Assembly (NCBI RefSeq): GCF_000018325.1
Contig: NC_009922.1
Span: 1,550,001 to 1,614,000 of the forward strand
Direction: 5' to 3'
Source: Alkaliphilus oremlandii OhILAs
GTDB lineage: Bacteria; Bacillota; Clostridia; Peptostreptococcales; Natronincolaceae
DNA length: 64,000 bases
The translations under genes and the position numbers were made by a program. The notes beneath the pieces were generated by a model. The model did no database searches, was not told the origin of the DNA, and saw nothing but the letters and a program-made list of their open reading frames with translations. Below are positions 17,219 through 26,360 of the stretch, piece by piece. Numbering within the stretch: position 1 is the stretch's first letter; each line of letters begins with the position of its first letter.

Positions 17219-20200
17219 TTGCAACTAAAAAAGTTAGAAATTCAAGGATTTAAATCCTTTGCGAATAAAATAGAAATAAATTTTGAATCCGGTATAACGG
17301 GCGTCGTTGGACCGAATGGCAGTGGAAAAAGTAATATTTCTGATTCCATACGGTGGGTATTGGGAGAACAAAGTGCGAAGACGCTCCGTGGAAGTAAAAT
17401 GGAAGATGTCATCTTTTCTGGTGCGGCGGATCGAAAGCCTCTAGGTATGGCAGAAGTTTCCATAACCTTAGATAATAGCTCTGAAACACTGCCCATTGAT
17501 TATTCAGAAGTCCGAATTACAAGGCGAGTATATCGCTCTGGAGATAGTGAATATTTTTTAAATAAATCCTCCTGTCGTCTCAAGGATGTACGAGAACTAT
17601 TAATGGATACAGGTATAGGAAAAGATGGATATTCCATTATTGGACAAGGAAAAATAGACGAAATTTTAAGTAACAAATCTGAAGATCGCAGACAAATTTT
17701 TGAAGAAGCAGCAGGTATCGTAAAATATAAGACGAGAAAAGATGAAGCTGAAAAAAAGCTGACCTCTACAAAAGAAAATCTATTAAGAGTTTTAGATATA
17801 TTGAATGAATTAGAAGGACAATTGAGTCCTTTGAAAAAACAGAGCATGAAAGCAAAGGAGTTTACCGTTTTAAAAGAGCGTCTATTAAATTTGGAGGTTA
17901 ATTTATTTATTCGAGAAATTGATAAAATAGATGCAGAACTGAAACTCATGTATGAACAAATTCATGTACTGAATCAATCTATTGAAGAACAACAGAAGGA
18001 AAAAAGTTTTTATTATGATAATCTACAAGAATTAGAAGCATTGCTCAATCAATGCAGTATTAAAATAGCCAACAAACAGGATGAATATTTTAATATACAG
18101 AAATCCATTGAAAAAATAGAAGGCCAGATCAATTTAAAGAAAGAAAAATCAAATAATACGGATTCAAATATTAAAAGAATTGAAATAGAAATAAAAGAAA
18201 TTCAGAAAGAACAAGATCATTTATCTGTAAAGCTAGAAGAAAAACTAAAATACTTTAATGAAATATGCTCAGAACTCGACAGTATTCAAGAATATTTGAG
18301 AAGTCAAGCATTGGCCTATGATCAACTGCATCATACAAATTCCCAAAAAGAAAAGGATGTAGAGGATTATAAAACCTTTATCCTTGATACAATCAATGAA
18401 ATATCTGATTTAAAAAGTGAAATAAAAGGTTTAAAAACCTTGATGACCACAATGGAGGAGCGGAACAGGCAGGTCAGTGATGAGCGTAGTGAATATGAAC
18501 AAAGAATTTCAGAAAGAGCAAAGCAACTGAATGATTTAAAACAGGATTTATCAGAGTTGGAAAAGCATAATCAACGCATTGTAGCAAATATTGCGGAGCA
18601 AAATCATCATAAAGAGCATCTGATGAATCAGTTAAATAAAGCTTCCAACGAAATGAATACGCTACAAAATCATTTAAGAAATAAAGAAGCGAGAAGAACT
18701 GTAATAGAAGATATGGAAAGAGAGCATGAGGGCTATAATAAAAGTGTAAAAAATATCCTAGTGGCTTGCAATAAAGACAAAGAATTAGGGAAAGGTGTAT
18801 TTGGAGCAATTGCCGATTTAATTCAGGTACCGAAAGGATATGAAGTCGCCTTGGAAACTGCCTTAGGTCCTGCGCTTCAATATATTGTCAGCAAGGAAGA
18901 AAATGATGGAAAACGGTTAATACAATATCTGAAAAAGTATAACCTAGGAAGAATCACAGTGCTTCCTTTAACAACGATTCAAGGGCGAACGATTACAAAG
19001 GAAGAAATAGGGATTATAGAAAATTTTCATGATGCTCAGATCGCCTTCGATATCATTCAATATGAAAACACCTTTAAAAATATTTTTTCAAGTTTGCTAT
19101 CTAGAGTTCTGGTTGTAAGAAGCCTAGACCAAGGAATAGAACTGGCAAGAAAATTAAACCATAAATTTAAAATTGTCACCTTAGATGGCGATGTCTTAAA
19201 TATCGGCGGCTCTTTAACAGGAGGAAGTGTATCTGGTAAAACCACAAGTATTCTAGGGCGAAAGAGAGAGTTAGAGGATTTAATTGTAGAAATTGATGAT
19301 TTTCAACATCAATGGGAATCAAAAAAACAGGTGTACCTCAACCTAGAGCAAGAGATCCAATCTATATTAGCTAATGTGGAAGCTTTAAATACAAACATAC
19401 AAGAAAATCGGATTCAAATTGCAACTTTAAATAGCACCATTGAACAGGTGACTCAAGAAGTTCATCGACTACAGAGCCTATATGACAACGCTGAGAACGA
19501 GATCAAACAGATCCGTCACACGAAAGAAGAGACCAATATTAGATATCTTCAACTTGAAAATGAGGTAGCAAAACTGGAACAAGAAGTTGAAAATGTTAAG
19601 GGCAAGATTAGTGACAATCAACTGGAGCTCGTTGATAAAAAACAGGAACTGGATCGAATCAGCAATATACTTACTGGACATAAAGTTAAATTAGCTACTT
19701 CGGAGGAACAAAAAAAATCTTCCTTAGTGGAAATCCAACGGTTGCAGAATTCTATTAAAAATAATGAAGATATGATCTTAAATAAAAAAAATCAATTAAA
19801 AGAGGAACAAGGTTTTCATATTCTGCTGACCAATGAGATTCATGAACTGAAAGATGAATTTGATAATCTATGGCGCAGTATTAGTGTATATGAAGATGAA
19901 CTTAAAAAGTATAAAGAAGAGAAAGAGATTCATCAATTGAAGGAATCTGAGTATAAGAAATTACTAAAGCAGATAGAGACCATTTTATTAGAGCTGCAGG
20001 ACAGTATGCATAAGCTAGATGTAAAAAGGACGAGGCTGGAAATGCAGCAACAAGGCTACTATACAAAGCTCTGGGAAGAATATGAATTAACATATGCAGA
20101 AGCCATGAACTTTAAATCGGAGATTGCCGATGCAAGTAATACCAATAAAGAGATCAAGGAATTAAAGGATCGACTCAAGGCCTTGGGTGTTGTCAACCTA

Positions 20201-20803
20201 GACTCCATAGAGGAATATGAGAAAGTAAAAGAACGATACGATTTCTTAAAAGCACAGCAGGACGATTTAAACGAAGCGCAAAAGTCTTTAGTTAAAGTGA
20301 TCGGTGACATGGAAATCACGATGCAAAAACAATTCATGGATCAATTTAAAATTATTAAAGAAAATTTTAATACGGTATTTAGTAAGCTTTTTGGCGGGGG
20401 TAAGGCAGACTTAATTTTAGAGGACAATGAAAATGTACTAGAGTGTGGGATTGATATTGTTGCCCAGCCGCCAGGCAAGAAATTACAGAATCTATCTTTA
20501 CTTTCTGGTGGTGAAAGAGCTCTGACTGCCATATCTTTACTCTTTGCTATTTTACTTGTAAAGCCAAGTCCATTCTGTATATTAGATGAAATTGAAGCAG
20601 CATTGGATGACGCTAACGTTTATCGATATGCCCAATTTTTAAAAGAACTTTCAAAAGATACACAGTTTATTGTGGTAACTCATAGAAAAGGAACCATGGA
20701 AAGTGCAGATGCTTTATATGGAGTGACCATGCAGGAAAGTGGAATTTCAAGCTTGGTTTCCGTAAAACTATCGGACAATAAAAATGATGAAATAGCGAGC
20801 TAG
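17219..20803 (+). CDS. smc: Chromosome segregation ATPase SMC
   Basis: Core of the condensin complex that organises and segregates the chromosome with ScpA and ScpB. It is 1194 residues: N-terminal Walker A GPNGSGKSN (about 32-40), coiled coil 170-500, hinge about 515-670 with GGSLTGGS, a second coiled coil, and C-terminal signature LLSGGERALTA (about 1094) with Walker B FCILDEIEAALDD. TTG start with GGGGGAG 5 to 8 bases ahead. Followed at 10 bases by ftsY, an arrangement common in Firmicutes. Confidence 0.97.
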   Translation: MQLKKLEIQGFKSFANKIEINFESGITGVVGPNGSGKSNISDSIRWVLGEQSAKTLRGSKMEDVIFSGAADRKPLGMAEVSITLDNSSETLPIDYSEVRITRRVYRSGDSEYFLNKSSCRLKDVRELLMDTGIGKDGYSIIGQGKIDEILSNKSEDRRQIFEEAAGIVKYKTRKDEAEKKLTSTKENLLRVLDILNELEGQLSPLKKQSMKAKEFTVLKERLLNLEVNLFIREIDKIDAELKLMYEQIHVLNQSIEEQQKEKSFYYDNLQELEALLNQCSIKIANKQDEYFNIQKSIEKIEGQINLKKEKSNNTDSNIKRIEIEIKEIQKEQDHLSVKLEEKLKYFNEICSELDSIQEYLRSQALAYDQLHHTNSQKEKDVEDYKTFILDTINEISDLKSEIKGLKTLMTTMEERNRQVSDERSEYEQRISERAKQLNDLKQDLSELEKHNQRIVANIAEQNHHKEHLMNQLNKASNEMNTLQNHLRNKEARRTVIEDMEREHEGYNKSVKNILVACNKDKELGKGVFGAIADLIQVPKGYEVALETALGPALQYIVSKEENDGKRLIQYLKKYNLGRITVLPLTTIQGRTITKEEIGIIENFHDAQIAFDIIQYENTFKNIFSSLLSRVLVVRSLDQGIELARKLNHKFKIVTLDGDVLNIGGSLTGGSVSGKTTSILGRKRELEDLIVEIDDFQHQWESKKQVYLNLEQEIQSILANVEALNTNIQENRIQIATLNSTIEQVTQEVHRLQSLYDNAENEIKQIRHTKEETNIRYLQLENEVAKLEQEVENVKGKISDNQLELVDKKQELDRISNILTGHKVKLATSEEQKKSSLVEIQRLQNSIKNNEDMILNKKNQLKEEQGFHILLTNEIHELKDEFDNLWRSISVYEDELKKYKEEKEIHQLKESEYKKLLKQIETILLELQDSMHKLDVKRTRLEMQQQGYYTKLWEEYELTYAEAMNFKSEIADASNTNKEIKELKDRLKALGVVNLDSIEEYEKVKERYDFLKAQQDDLNEAQKSLVKVIGDMEITMQKQFMDQFKIIKENFNTVFSKLFGGGKADLILEDNENVLECGIDIVAQPPGKKLQNLSLLSGGERALTAISLLFAILLVKPSPFCILDEIEAALDDANVYRYAQFLKELSKDTQFIVVTHRKGTMESADALYGVTMQESGISSLVSVKLSDNKNDEIAS

Positions 20804-20813
20804 GAGGAATATT

Positions 20814-22109
20814 ATGTTCAAGAAATTTTTTGACAAACTTACAGGAAAAAATAAGGAAGAAAGCGTAGAGAAAAATCATGAAGAAAAAGTGGATGAAGCC
20901 GTAGATGGCCACGAACACAGTTCTCTCGAAGAAGTCGATTTTATAGAAATGGACCCTGAGGATATAGAAATGGATTCACAAGAGATGGAAAAGTATTTTG
21001 AAGATCTAGAAGTAGATTCTGTAGAAGATTCAACGGAAGCAGAAGAAGTCGAGGAAGAAATAGTAGAAGAAATAGTAGAAGAGAAAATAGAAGAAGACAT
21101 AATAGAGACGGTGGAGGAAGTAATAGAAGAGATCGAACCAATTAAAGTCGCCGAGACCGTAGAAGAGGAAGTTGTTGAAGCAAAACCTAAATTTAACCTA
21201 TTTAGCAGACTGAAAGAAGGTTTACTAAAAACCAAAAGTGGCATTACGGATAGAGTGGATCATTTATTAAAATCCTATAAAAAAATTGATGAAGATTTAT
21301 TTGAAGAATTGGAAGAGATTTTAATAACATCCGATATGGGGGTACAAACCACCATGGAAATCGTTGAAGATTTAAAAGAACGTGTTAGAAAAGAAAAAAT
21401 ATCGGATCCTCTTGAAGTAAAACAACTCCTTATGGATAAGATCACAGAAATATTAGAAGAACTTCCTGATTCAAAAATAAACATTGAGCCGTCACCAGCG
21501 ATCATTTTAGTTGTCGGCGTAAATGGTGTAGGAAAGACTACGTCCATAGGTAAAATGGCATATCGCTTTAAAAGTGAGGGAAAGAAAGTTTTACTGGCAG
21601 CAGGGGATACATTTAGGGCAGCGGCCATTGATCAATTAAAAATTTGGGGAGATCGTGTAGGTGTTGATGTCATCAGGCACCAAGAGGAATCTGATCCAGC
21701 AGCTGTAATATATGATGCAATACAAGCAGCAAAGGCTCGTAATACCGATGTCCTTATTTGTGATACAGCAGGTAGACTTCATAATAAGAAGAATCTAATG
21801 AATGAGTTAGGTAAAATATTTAAGGTTGTGGATAGGGAATATGAAAATGCATCTAAAGAAGTACTCTTAGTTTTAGATGCTACGACGGGTCAAAATGCGG
21901 TACAGCAAGCGAAAACCTTCAAGGAAGTTGCTAATATCAGCGGACTTATCTTAACGAAGCTAGATGGAACAGCGAAAGGTGGCGTTATTGTAGGAATCAG
22001 CAGAGAGTTAAACGTTCCTGTGAAGCTAATCGGTGTTGGAGAAAAAATGGAGGATTTACAGGAATTTAATCCACAAAGTTTCGTAAAGGCAATCTTTGGG
22101 GAAGCGTAA
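20814..22109 (+). CDS. ftsY: Signal recognition particle receptor FtsY
   Basis: Membrane-associated GTPase that docks SRP-ribosome complexes at the Sec translocon. It is 431 residues. Residues 1-125 are extremely Glu/Val-rich and acidic, which makes the opposite strand look like a serine-rich reading frame. The NG domain follows, with G1 GVNGVGKTTS (about 235), DTAGRLHNK and TKLDGTAKGG. The long acidic A domain is variable among FtsY proteins. It sits upstream of a separate ylxM-ffh transcript, so both halves of the SRP GTPase pair are adjacent. Confidence 0.97.
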   Translation: MFKKFFDKLTGKNKEESVEKNHEEKVDEAVDGHEHSSLEEVDFIEMDPEDIEMDSQEMEKYFEDLEVDSVEDSTEAEEVEEEIVEEIVEEKIEEDIIETVEEVIEEIEPIKVAETVEEEVVEAKPKFNLFSRLKEGLLKTKSGITDRVDHLLKSYKKIDEDLFEELEEILITSDMGVQTTMEIVEDLKERVRKEKISDPLEVKQLLMDKITEILEELPDSKINIEPSPAIILVVGVNGVGKTTSIGKMAYRFKSEGKKVLLAAGDTFRAAAIDQLKIWGDRVGVDVIRHQEESDPAAVIYDAIQAAKARNTDVLICDTAGRLHNKKNLMNELGKIFKVVDREYENASKEVLLVLDATTGQNAVQQAKTFKEVANISGLILTKLDGTAKGGVIVGISRELNVPVKLIGVGEKMEDLQEFNPQSFVKAIFGEA

Positions 22110-22117
22110 TAAAATAC

Positions 22118-22146
22118 TTGACATCCCATTATTTTTAGTATAAAAT
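22118..22146 (+). promoter_or_regulatory. Promoter of the ylxM-ffh-rpsP operon
   Basis: TTGACA (22118-22123), then TAAAAT (22141-22146) at 17 bp; an overlapping TATAAA at 22139 would give 15 bp. It lies directly after the ftsY stop. Confidence 0.65.
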
Positions 22147-22151
22147 TACAC

Positions 22152-22175
22152 CTGTAAAGTGAATCTACTTTACAG
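22152..22175 (+). promoter_or_regulatory. Inverted repeat at the ylxM transcript start
   Basis: CTGTAAAGT (22152-22160), spacer GAATCT, ACTTTACAG (22167-22175): a perfect 9-bp inverted repeat beginning about where transcription should start. It could be a DNA operator or a 5' hairpin that protects the mRNA. Confidence 0.5.
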
Positions 22176-22197
22176 AGAAAAAATAGGAAGTGCTGAT

Positions 22198-22563
22198 ATG
22201 TTACAAAAAACAATTGAAATATCGGTTTTATACGACTATTACAATCAATTATTAACAGAAAAGCAGAGTGATATCATCGATTTGTACTATAATCAGGATT
22301 TATCGCTTGGGGAAATTGCTGAGGAATTTAATATATCGAGACAAGCTGTTTACGATATGTTAAAGAGAACAGAAAAGTTATTATATCAGTACGAAGAAAA
22401 ATTGGGTTTTATAGAATTGCTGAAAACAAAAAATCAAAAGATTTCAAGAATATTAGATAGAGTCATTGAATTAGAAAATAAGCTAAATCTCGATTCTCAT
22501 GAAGAACTACAACAGAAGATCAGTGAAATCAAAGGAGAATTGGATCATTTTCTAAATACTTAA
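22198..22563 (+). CDS. ylxM: UPF0122 family DNA-binding protein YlxM
   Basis: A 121-residue helix-turn-helix protein of the YlxM family, always found just before ffh. It is thought to bind or regulate SRP components, but its role is not firmly known. The sigma-70 region 4-like helix-turn-helix is LSLGEIAEEFNISRQAVYDML, followed by a helical, charged tail. ATG 22198 after AGGAAG is chosen; the in-frame GTG at 22159 falls inside the 5' inverted repeat. It ends 22 bases before ffh. Confidence 0.88.
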   Translation: MLQKTIEISVLYDYYNQLLTEKQSDIIDLYYNQDLSLGEIAEEFNISRQAVYDMLKRTEKLLYQYEEKLGFIELLKTKNQKISRILDRVIELENKLNLDSHEELQQKISEIKGELDHFLNT

Positions 22564-22585
22564 TTCTGCCTAGGGAGGTGTAGGG

Positions 22586-23932
22586 ATGGTTTTTGAAGGT
22601 TTAGCAGAAAAGCTTCAGGATACTTTTAAAAAGCTAAAGAACAAAGGAAAGTTAACTGAAAAAGATGTAGCAGAAGCCATGAGAGAAGTAAGACTTGCAC
22701 TTTTAGAGGCTGATGTTAACTTTAAAGTTGTTAAAGACTTTATAAATAAAGTTAAAGAAAGAGCTGTTGGCATTGAAGTTTTAGAAAGCTTGACTCCGGG
22801 CCAGCAAGTTATAAAAATAGTAAATGAAGAATTGACGGAATTAATGGGAACATCCCAAAGTAAAATAAATTTTTCTTCTAAGCCACCGACGATCATTATG
22901 CTGGTTGGTTTACAAGGAGCAGGTAAAACCACCACTACAGGTAAACTAGCGGGGATGCTGAAGAAACAAGGAAAAAGACCGCTTTTAATCGCTTGTGATA
23001 TCTATCGACCAGCAGCTATTAAACAGTTACAAGTCGTTGGAGAAAAGGTTGGTGTTCCTGTATTTACCATGGGGGATAAACAGAGCCCAGTGGATATTTC
23101 TAAAGCAGGGATAGATCATGGGATGAGCCACGGTAATGATGTCATATTAATTGATACAGCCGGTCGACTTCACGTTGATGAAGAACTGATGGATGAGTTG
23201 AAAGATATCAAAAACGATGTGAAGCCTCATGAAATTCTTCTGGTAGTAGACTCCATGACGGGGCAAGATGCTGTGAACGTAGCCGAGCACTTCAATGAAA
23301 AGCTGGGTATAGACGGTGTTATTCTGACGAAACTAGACGGTGATACACGAGGTGGAGCGGCACTATCTGTTCGAGCTGTTACGAATAAGCCAATTAAATT
23401 CACTGGTCTCGGCGAAAAACTAGATGATTTGGAGCCATTTTATCCAGATCGAATGGCGTCTAGAATATTAGGTATGGGTGATATGCTTAGCCTCATAGAA
23501 AAAGCCCAAGCAAATTTCGATGCTAAAAAAGCAAAAGAACTTGAAAATAAAATAAAAACGCAACAATTCACTTTTGATGACTTCTTAGATCAATTAGAGC
23601 AGGTTCAGAAAATGGGTTCTCTCAGTCAAATATTAGAGATGATTCCTGGTATGGGCGGAAAGCAATTAAAAGGAATGGATGTAGATGAGAAGGAACTCGT
23701 TTATGTTAAGGCCATTATCCAATCTATGACAAAGAATGAAAGACATGATCCGAGCATCATTAATGGAAGTCGAAGAAAAAGAATTGCCTCAGGAAGTGGG
23801 ACATCTGTACAACAGGTCAATAAATTATTGAAACAATTTGAGCAGACGAGAAAAATGATGAAGCAATTTGCAGATATGGCAAAGCCGGGAAAAAAAGGTG
23901 GAAAATTTAAGATGCCTTTCCTTGGCAGGTAA
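22586..23932 (+). CDS. ffh: Signal recognition particle protein Ffh
   Basis: The SRP54 GTPase that, with 4.5S/6S-like SRP RNA, binds signal sequences on ribosomes and hands them to FtsY. It is 448 residues: N domain, G domain with GLQGAGKTTTTGK (about 108), DTAGRL and TKLDGDTRGGAALS, and a C-terminal methionine-rich M domain from about 310 with the RNA-binding stretch NGSRRKRIASGSGTSVQ. The SRP RNA gene was not seen in this window. Confidence 0.97.
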   Translation: MVFEGLAEKLQDTFKKLKNKGKLTEKDVAEAMREVRLALLEADVNFKVVKDFINKVKERAVGIEVLESLTPGQQVIKIVNEELTELMGTSQSKINFSSKPPTIIMLVGLQGAGKTTTTGKLAGMLKKQGKRPLLIACDIYRPAAIKQLQVVGEKVGVPVFTMGDKQSPVDISKAGIDHGMSHGNDVILIDTAGRLHVDEELMDELKDIKNDVKPHEILLVVDSMTGQDAVNVAEHFNEKLGIDGVILTKLDGDTRGGAALSVRAVTNKPIKFTGLGEKLDDLEPFYPDRMASRILGMGDMLSLIEKAQANFDAKKAKELENKIKTQQFTFDDFLDQLEQVQKMGSLSQILEMIPGMGGKQLKGMDVDEKELVYVKAIIQSMTKNERHDPSIINGSRRKRIASGSGTSVQQVNKLLKQFEQTRKMMKQFADMAKPGKKGGKFKMPFLGR

Positions 23933-23968
23933 TAAATAATGGTATTTATTTTTAAAGGAGGTGAAAAA

Positions 23969-24214
23969 ATGGCAGTTAAAATTAGACTTAAGAGAATGGG
24001 TGCACACAAAAAACCTTTTTACAGAATAGTTGTTGCTGATGCTAGATCTCCAAGAGATGGAAGATTCATCGAGGAGATTGGTTACTATAATCCAGTTTCT
24101 GAACCAAAAGAAATCAAGATAAACAATGAAAAAGCAGAAAAGTGGTTAAAAAATGGTGCTCAACCAACTGATACAGTAAAAGATTTATTCAAAAAGAATG
24201 GCATCATTGAGTAA
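23969..24214 (+). CDS. rpsP: 30S ribosomal protein S16
   Basis: Small subunit assembly protein, 81 residues, starting MAVKIRLKRMGAHKKPFYR and continuing VADARSPRDGRFIEEIGYYNP, both diagnostic. AAAGGAGGTGA stands just before ATG 23969; the in-frame ATG at 23939 lies ahead of the ribosome site and is rejected. It is in the ffh-rpsP-khpA-rimM-trmD run, where rpsP, rimM and trmD are linked in most bacteria. Confidence 0.97.
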   Translation: MAVKIRLKRMGAHKKPFYRIVVADARSPRDGRFIEEIGYYNPVSEPKEIKINNEKAEKWLKNGAQPTDTVKDLFKKNGIIE

Positions 24215-24235
24215 TTCCTATTGGGAGGTATATAA

Positions 24236-24466
24236 ATGGGTCATCTAGTAGAAGTTATCGCCAAAGGGTTAGTAGATAACCCAGAGCAAGTTACTGTTAC
24301 TGAAGTTGAAGGAAATCAATCTATTATCATAGAGCTTAAGGTTGCACCAGAAGACATGGGCAAGGTAATAGGTAAGCAAGGTAGAATTGCGAAGGCAATC
24401 AGAACGGTTGTCAAATCTGCCGCTATGAAACAAAATAAAAAAGTGATTGTTGAAATTATTCAATAA
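24236..24466 (+). CDS. khpA: KH domain RNA-binding protein KhpA
   Basis: A 76-residue protein that is essentially one KH domain with the GKQGRIAKAIR (GxxG) RNA-contact loop. In Gram-positive bacteria KhpA pairs with KhpB (Jag) and influences cell size and small-RNA-dependent regulation. It lies between rpsP and rimM as usual. A GAAA-loop hairpin begins at its stop codon. Confidence 0.93.
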   Translation: MGHLVEVIAKGLVDNPEQVTVTEVEGNQSIIIELKVAPEDMGKVIGKQGRIAKAIRTVVKSAAMKQNKKVIVEIIQ

Positions 24467-24488
24467 GGATTAGGGAAACCTAATCCTT
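24465..24488 (+). terminator. GAAA-loop hairpin after khpA
   Basis: A 10-bp perfect stem AAGGATTAGG / CCTAATCCTT closed by GAAA, beginning inside the khpA stop codon. Only TAT follows instead of a T run, so it may be a weak terminator or a processing/stability element separating ribosomal from modification genes. Confidence 0.55.
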
Positions 24489-24537
24489 ATTACATATATA
24501 TTGGTTCAGTTTAAATGTTATTTTTATGAGGAAGCAA

Positions 24538-24602
24538 AAAGTTTTACTTATAATGGATTATCAAAAAAAGCTTTTATTATAGCGAATAAAAAGTAAAACT
24601 TT
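24538..24602 (+). repeat. Large inverted repeat before rimM
   Basis: AAAGTTTTACTT (24538-24549) pairs perfectly with AAGTAAAACTTT (24591-24602). The inner ATAAT/ATTAT can extend the stem, and an AAAAGCTTTT palindrome lies inside. It ends about 40 bases before the rimM start. It may shape the rimM leader, or it may be remnant repeat DNA. Confidence 0.5.
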
Positions 24603-24643
24603 GTTAGTCTATTGAGAGATTATTGAAAAAGGAGTTCGTATAG

Positions 24644-25147
24644 ATGGCCAAAATGTTAAGAGTAGGCAAAATAACGAATACACATGGAATTAAAGGAGAC
24701 TTAAAGGTACTTCCCCTGACGGATTATTTTGAACGCTTTGAAGAGTTAGAGTGGGTTTATATTGAAGGATTTAAGGATAAGTTCTATATAGAAAATATTA
24801 AGTATAAACCGACGCTAGTAATACTGTCCTTTGAAGGTTATGGGGATATTAATTTAGTTGAAAAATTTAAAGATCGATATTTATTGATTGATGAATCTCA
24901 ACGAAGAATTCTTCCAGAAGATACTTATTATATTGCGGATATCATCGGTTTAGATGTCTTTACGGTAAAGGATGAATATATCGGTAAAGTAGTGGATATT
25001 ATACAGACAGGATCTAGTGAGGTTTATGTTATTCGAATGAATAATCTGAAAGAGATTATGATACCATCCGTTAAAGAATTTATGCCGGAGATCTCTCTGG
25101 AAAAGAAAAGAATCACCATTGATCCGATTGAAGGAATGATAGAATGA
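24644..25147 (+). CDS. rimM: 16S rRNA processing protein RimM
   Basis: Assembly factor for the 30S head that binds S19. It is 167 residues: N-terminal RimM beta-barrel starting RVGKITNTHGIKGDLKVLP, and a C-terminal PRC-barrel with YYIADIIGLDVFT and IMIPSVKEFMPEI. It overlaps trmD by four bases (ATGA type) so the two are translationally coupled. Confidence 0.96.
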   Translation: MAKMLRVGKITNTHGIKGDLKVLPLTDYFERFEELEWVYIEGFKDKFYIENIKYKPTLVILSFEGYGDINLVEKFKDRYLLIDESQRRILPEDTYYIADIIGLDVFTVKDEYIGKVVDIIQTGSSEVYVIRMNNLKEIMIPSVKEFMPEISLEKKRITIDPIEGMIE

Positions 25148-25893
25148 TTATAAAAGTTATGACTTTGTTCCCAGAGATGTTTTCTGGACCCTTAGGAAAT
25201 AGCATCATTCAGCGAGCGCAAGAAAACCGTATCCTTCATATCCAATGTGTGAATATTCGTGACTACGCAGAAAACAAGCATAAAAAAGTAGATGACTATC
25301 CTTTTGGTGGAGGTCCTGGAATGGTCATGACGCCCCAACCTATCGTCTCCTGCTATGAGAGTATCGTCAAGGAATTTCAAGATAAAAATCATGTAGAGCA
25401 GCCAAAGGTGATTTATTTATCTCCTAAAGGGAAAAAATTTGACCAAGAGATGGCTGAGCGTCTTTCGGAGGAGAATGCGCTGATATTATTATGTGGACAT
25501 TATGAAGGAATCGATCAAAGGGTGATCGATGAAATTGTAACAGATGAAATCTCTATAGGGGACTATGTATTAACTGGTGGGGAAATACCTGCTATGGTTT
25601 TAATTGATGCGGTGGCTCGATTAATTCCGGGTGTACTGTCTCAGGATGCTTCCTTTGAAGAAGAAAGTTTTTATTCAGGATTGCTGGAGTACCCTCAATA
25701 CACGAGACCAAGAGTGTTTCGCGGTAGGAGCGTTCCAGACGTTCTTACCTCTGGAAATCATAGTAAGATTCAGGAGTGGAGAAGAAATCAATCCTTAGAA
25801 TTAACGTTCCATAGAAGGCCAGATCTTTTAAAGGATTTTATACTTACTAAAAAAGATCAGTTGTTTTTAGAACAAATAAAAAGTAAAAAATAA
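25144..25893 (+). CDS. trmD: tRNA (guanine(37)-N1)-methyltransferase
   Basis: Methylates G37 next to the anticodon of tRNAs reading CNN codons, preventing +1 frameshifts. It is a 249-residue SPOUT enzyme with a trefoil knot: KVMTLFPEMF at the start, YPFGGGPGMVM, LLCGHYEGIDQRV, and SIGDYVLTGGEIPAM. It overlaps rimM by four bases and is followed by the separately promoted rplS. Confidence 0.97.
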   Translation: MIIKVMTLFPEMFSGPLGNSIIQRAQENRILHIQCVNIRDYAENKHKKVDDYPFGGGPGMVMTPQPIVSCYESIVKEFQDKNHVEQPKVIYLSPKGKKFDQEMAERLSEENALILLCGHYEGIDQRVIDEIVTDEISIGDYVLTGGEIPAMVLIDAVARLIPGVLSQDASFEEESFYSGLLEYPQYTRPRVFRGRSVPDVLTSGNHSKIQEWRRNQSLELTFHRRPDLLKDFILTKKDQLFLEQIKSKK

Positions 25894-25906
25894 ATTTAAA
25901 TTCCTG

Positions 25907-25935
25907 TTGTCTTCTTTGAACAACTGTGATACAAT
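25907..25935 (+). promoter_or_regulatory. Promoter of rplS
   Basis: TTGTCT (25907-25912), 17 bp, TACAAT (25930-25935). The start near 25942 puts the L19-type leader hairpin at the 5' end of the transcript. Confidence 0.6.
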
Positions 25936-25948
25936 CTATAAGGTACAA

Positions 25949-25986
25949 TGGACGTTCCTCTACAGGGCAGAGCGTATGAACGTCTA
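25949..25986 (+). promoter_or_regulatory. Ribosomal protein L19 leader hairpin
   Basis: GACGTTC (25951-25957) pairs with GAACGTC (25978-25984); inside, CTCT pairs with AGAG around ACAGGGC. Position, size and sequence fit the known Firmicutes L19 leader, thought to let free L19 repress its own synthesis. The family assignment is from memory. Confidence 0.65.
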
Positions 25987-26006
25987 GAAAGGAAGGAGGT
26001 ACAACT

Positions 26007-26354
26007 ATGGATATATTAAGAACACTTGCAAGTGAGCAGTTAAAGAAAGATGTTCCTGAATTTTCTAATGGTGATACTGTTAAAGTACATGTTAAGATTA
26101 AAGAGGGTAGTAGAGAAAGAATTCAGATTTTTGAAGGTATTGTAATTAAAAGACAAGGTGGAGGAATCGCTGAGACTTTTACAGTTAGAAGAATAGCTTC
26201 TGGTGTAGGAGTAGAGAGAACATTCCCAGTGCATTCACCTAGAGTTGAAAAAGTTGAGGTTACAAGAAGAGGTCAAGTTAGAAGAGCTAAACTTTACTAT
26301 CTACGTGATCGAGTTGGTAAAGCAGCATTCAAAATCAAAGAAAAAAGAAGATAA
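26007..26354 (+). CDS. rplS: 50S ribosomal protein L19
   Basis: Large-subunit protein at the 30S-50S interface, 115 residues. Diagnostic stretches are PEFSNGDTVKVHVKIKEG, RIQIFEGIVIKRQGGG and ERTFPVHSPRVEKVEV. GGAAGGAGGT precedes the ATG. It is preceded by its own promoter and leader hairpin, and followed by a stem-loop with a short T run. Confidence 0.97.
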   Translation: MDILRTLASEQLKKDVPEFSNGDTVKVHVKIKEGSRERIQIFEGIVIKRQGGGIAETFTVRRIASGVGVERTFPVHSPRVEKVEVTRRGQVRRAKLYYLRDRVGKAAFKIKEKRR

Positions 26355-26360
26355 TGGTGG

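Noticed and set aside
20876..21244. Long serine-rich frame antisense to ftsY
   Set aside because: It is the shadow of the Glu-rich ftsY A domain (GAA/GAG codons read backwards as TTC/CTC/TCT).
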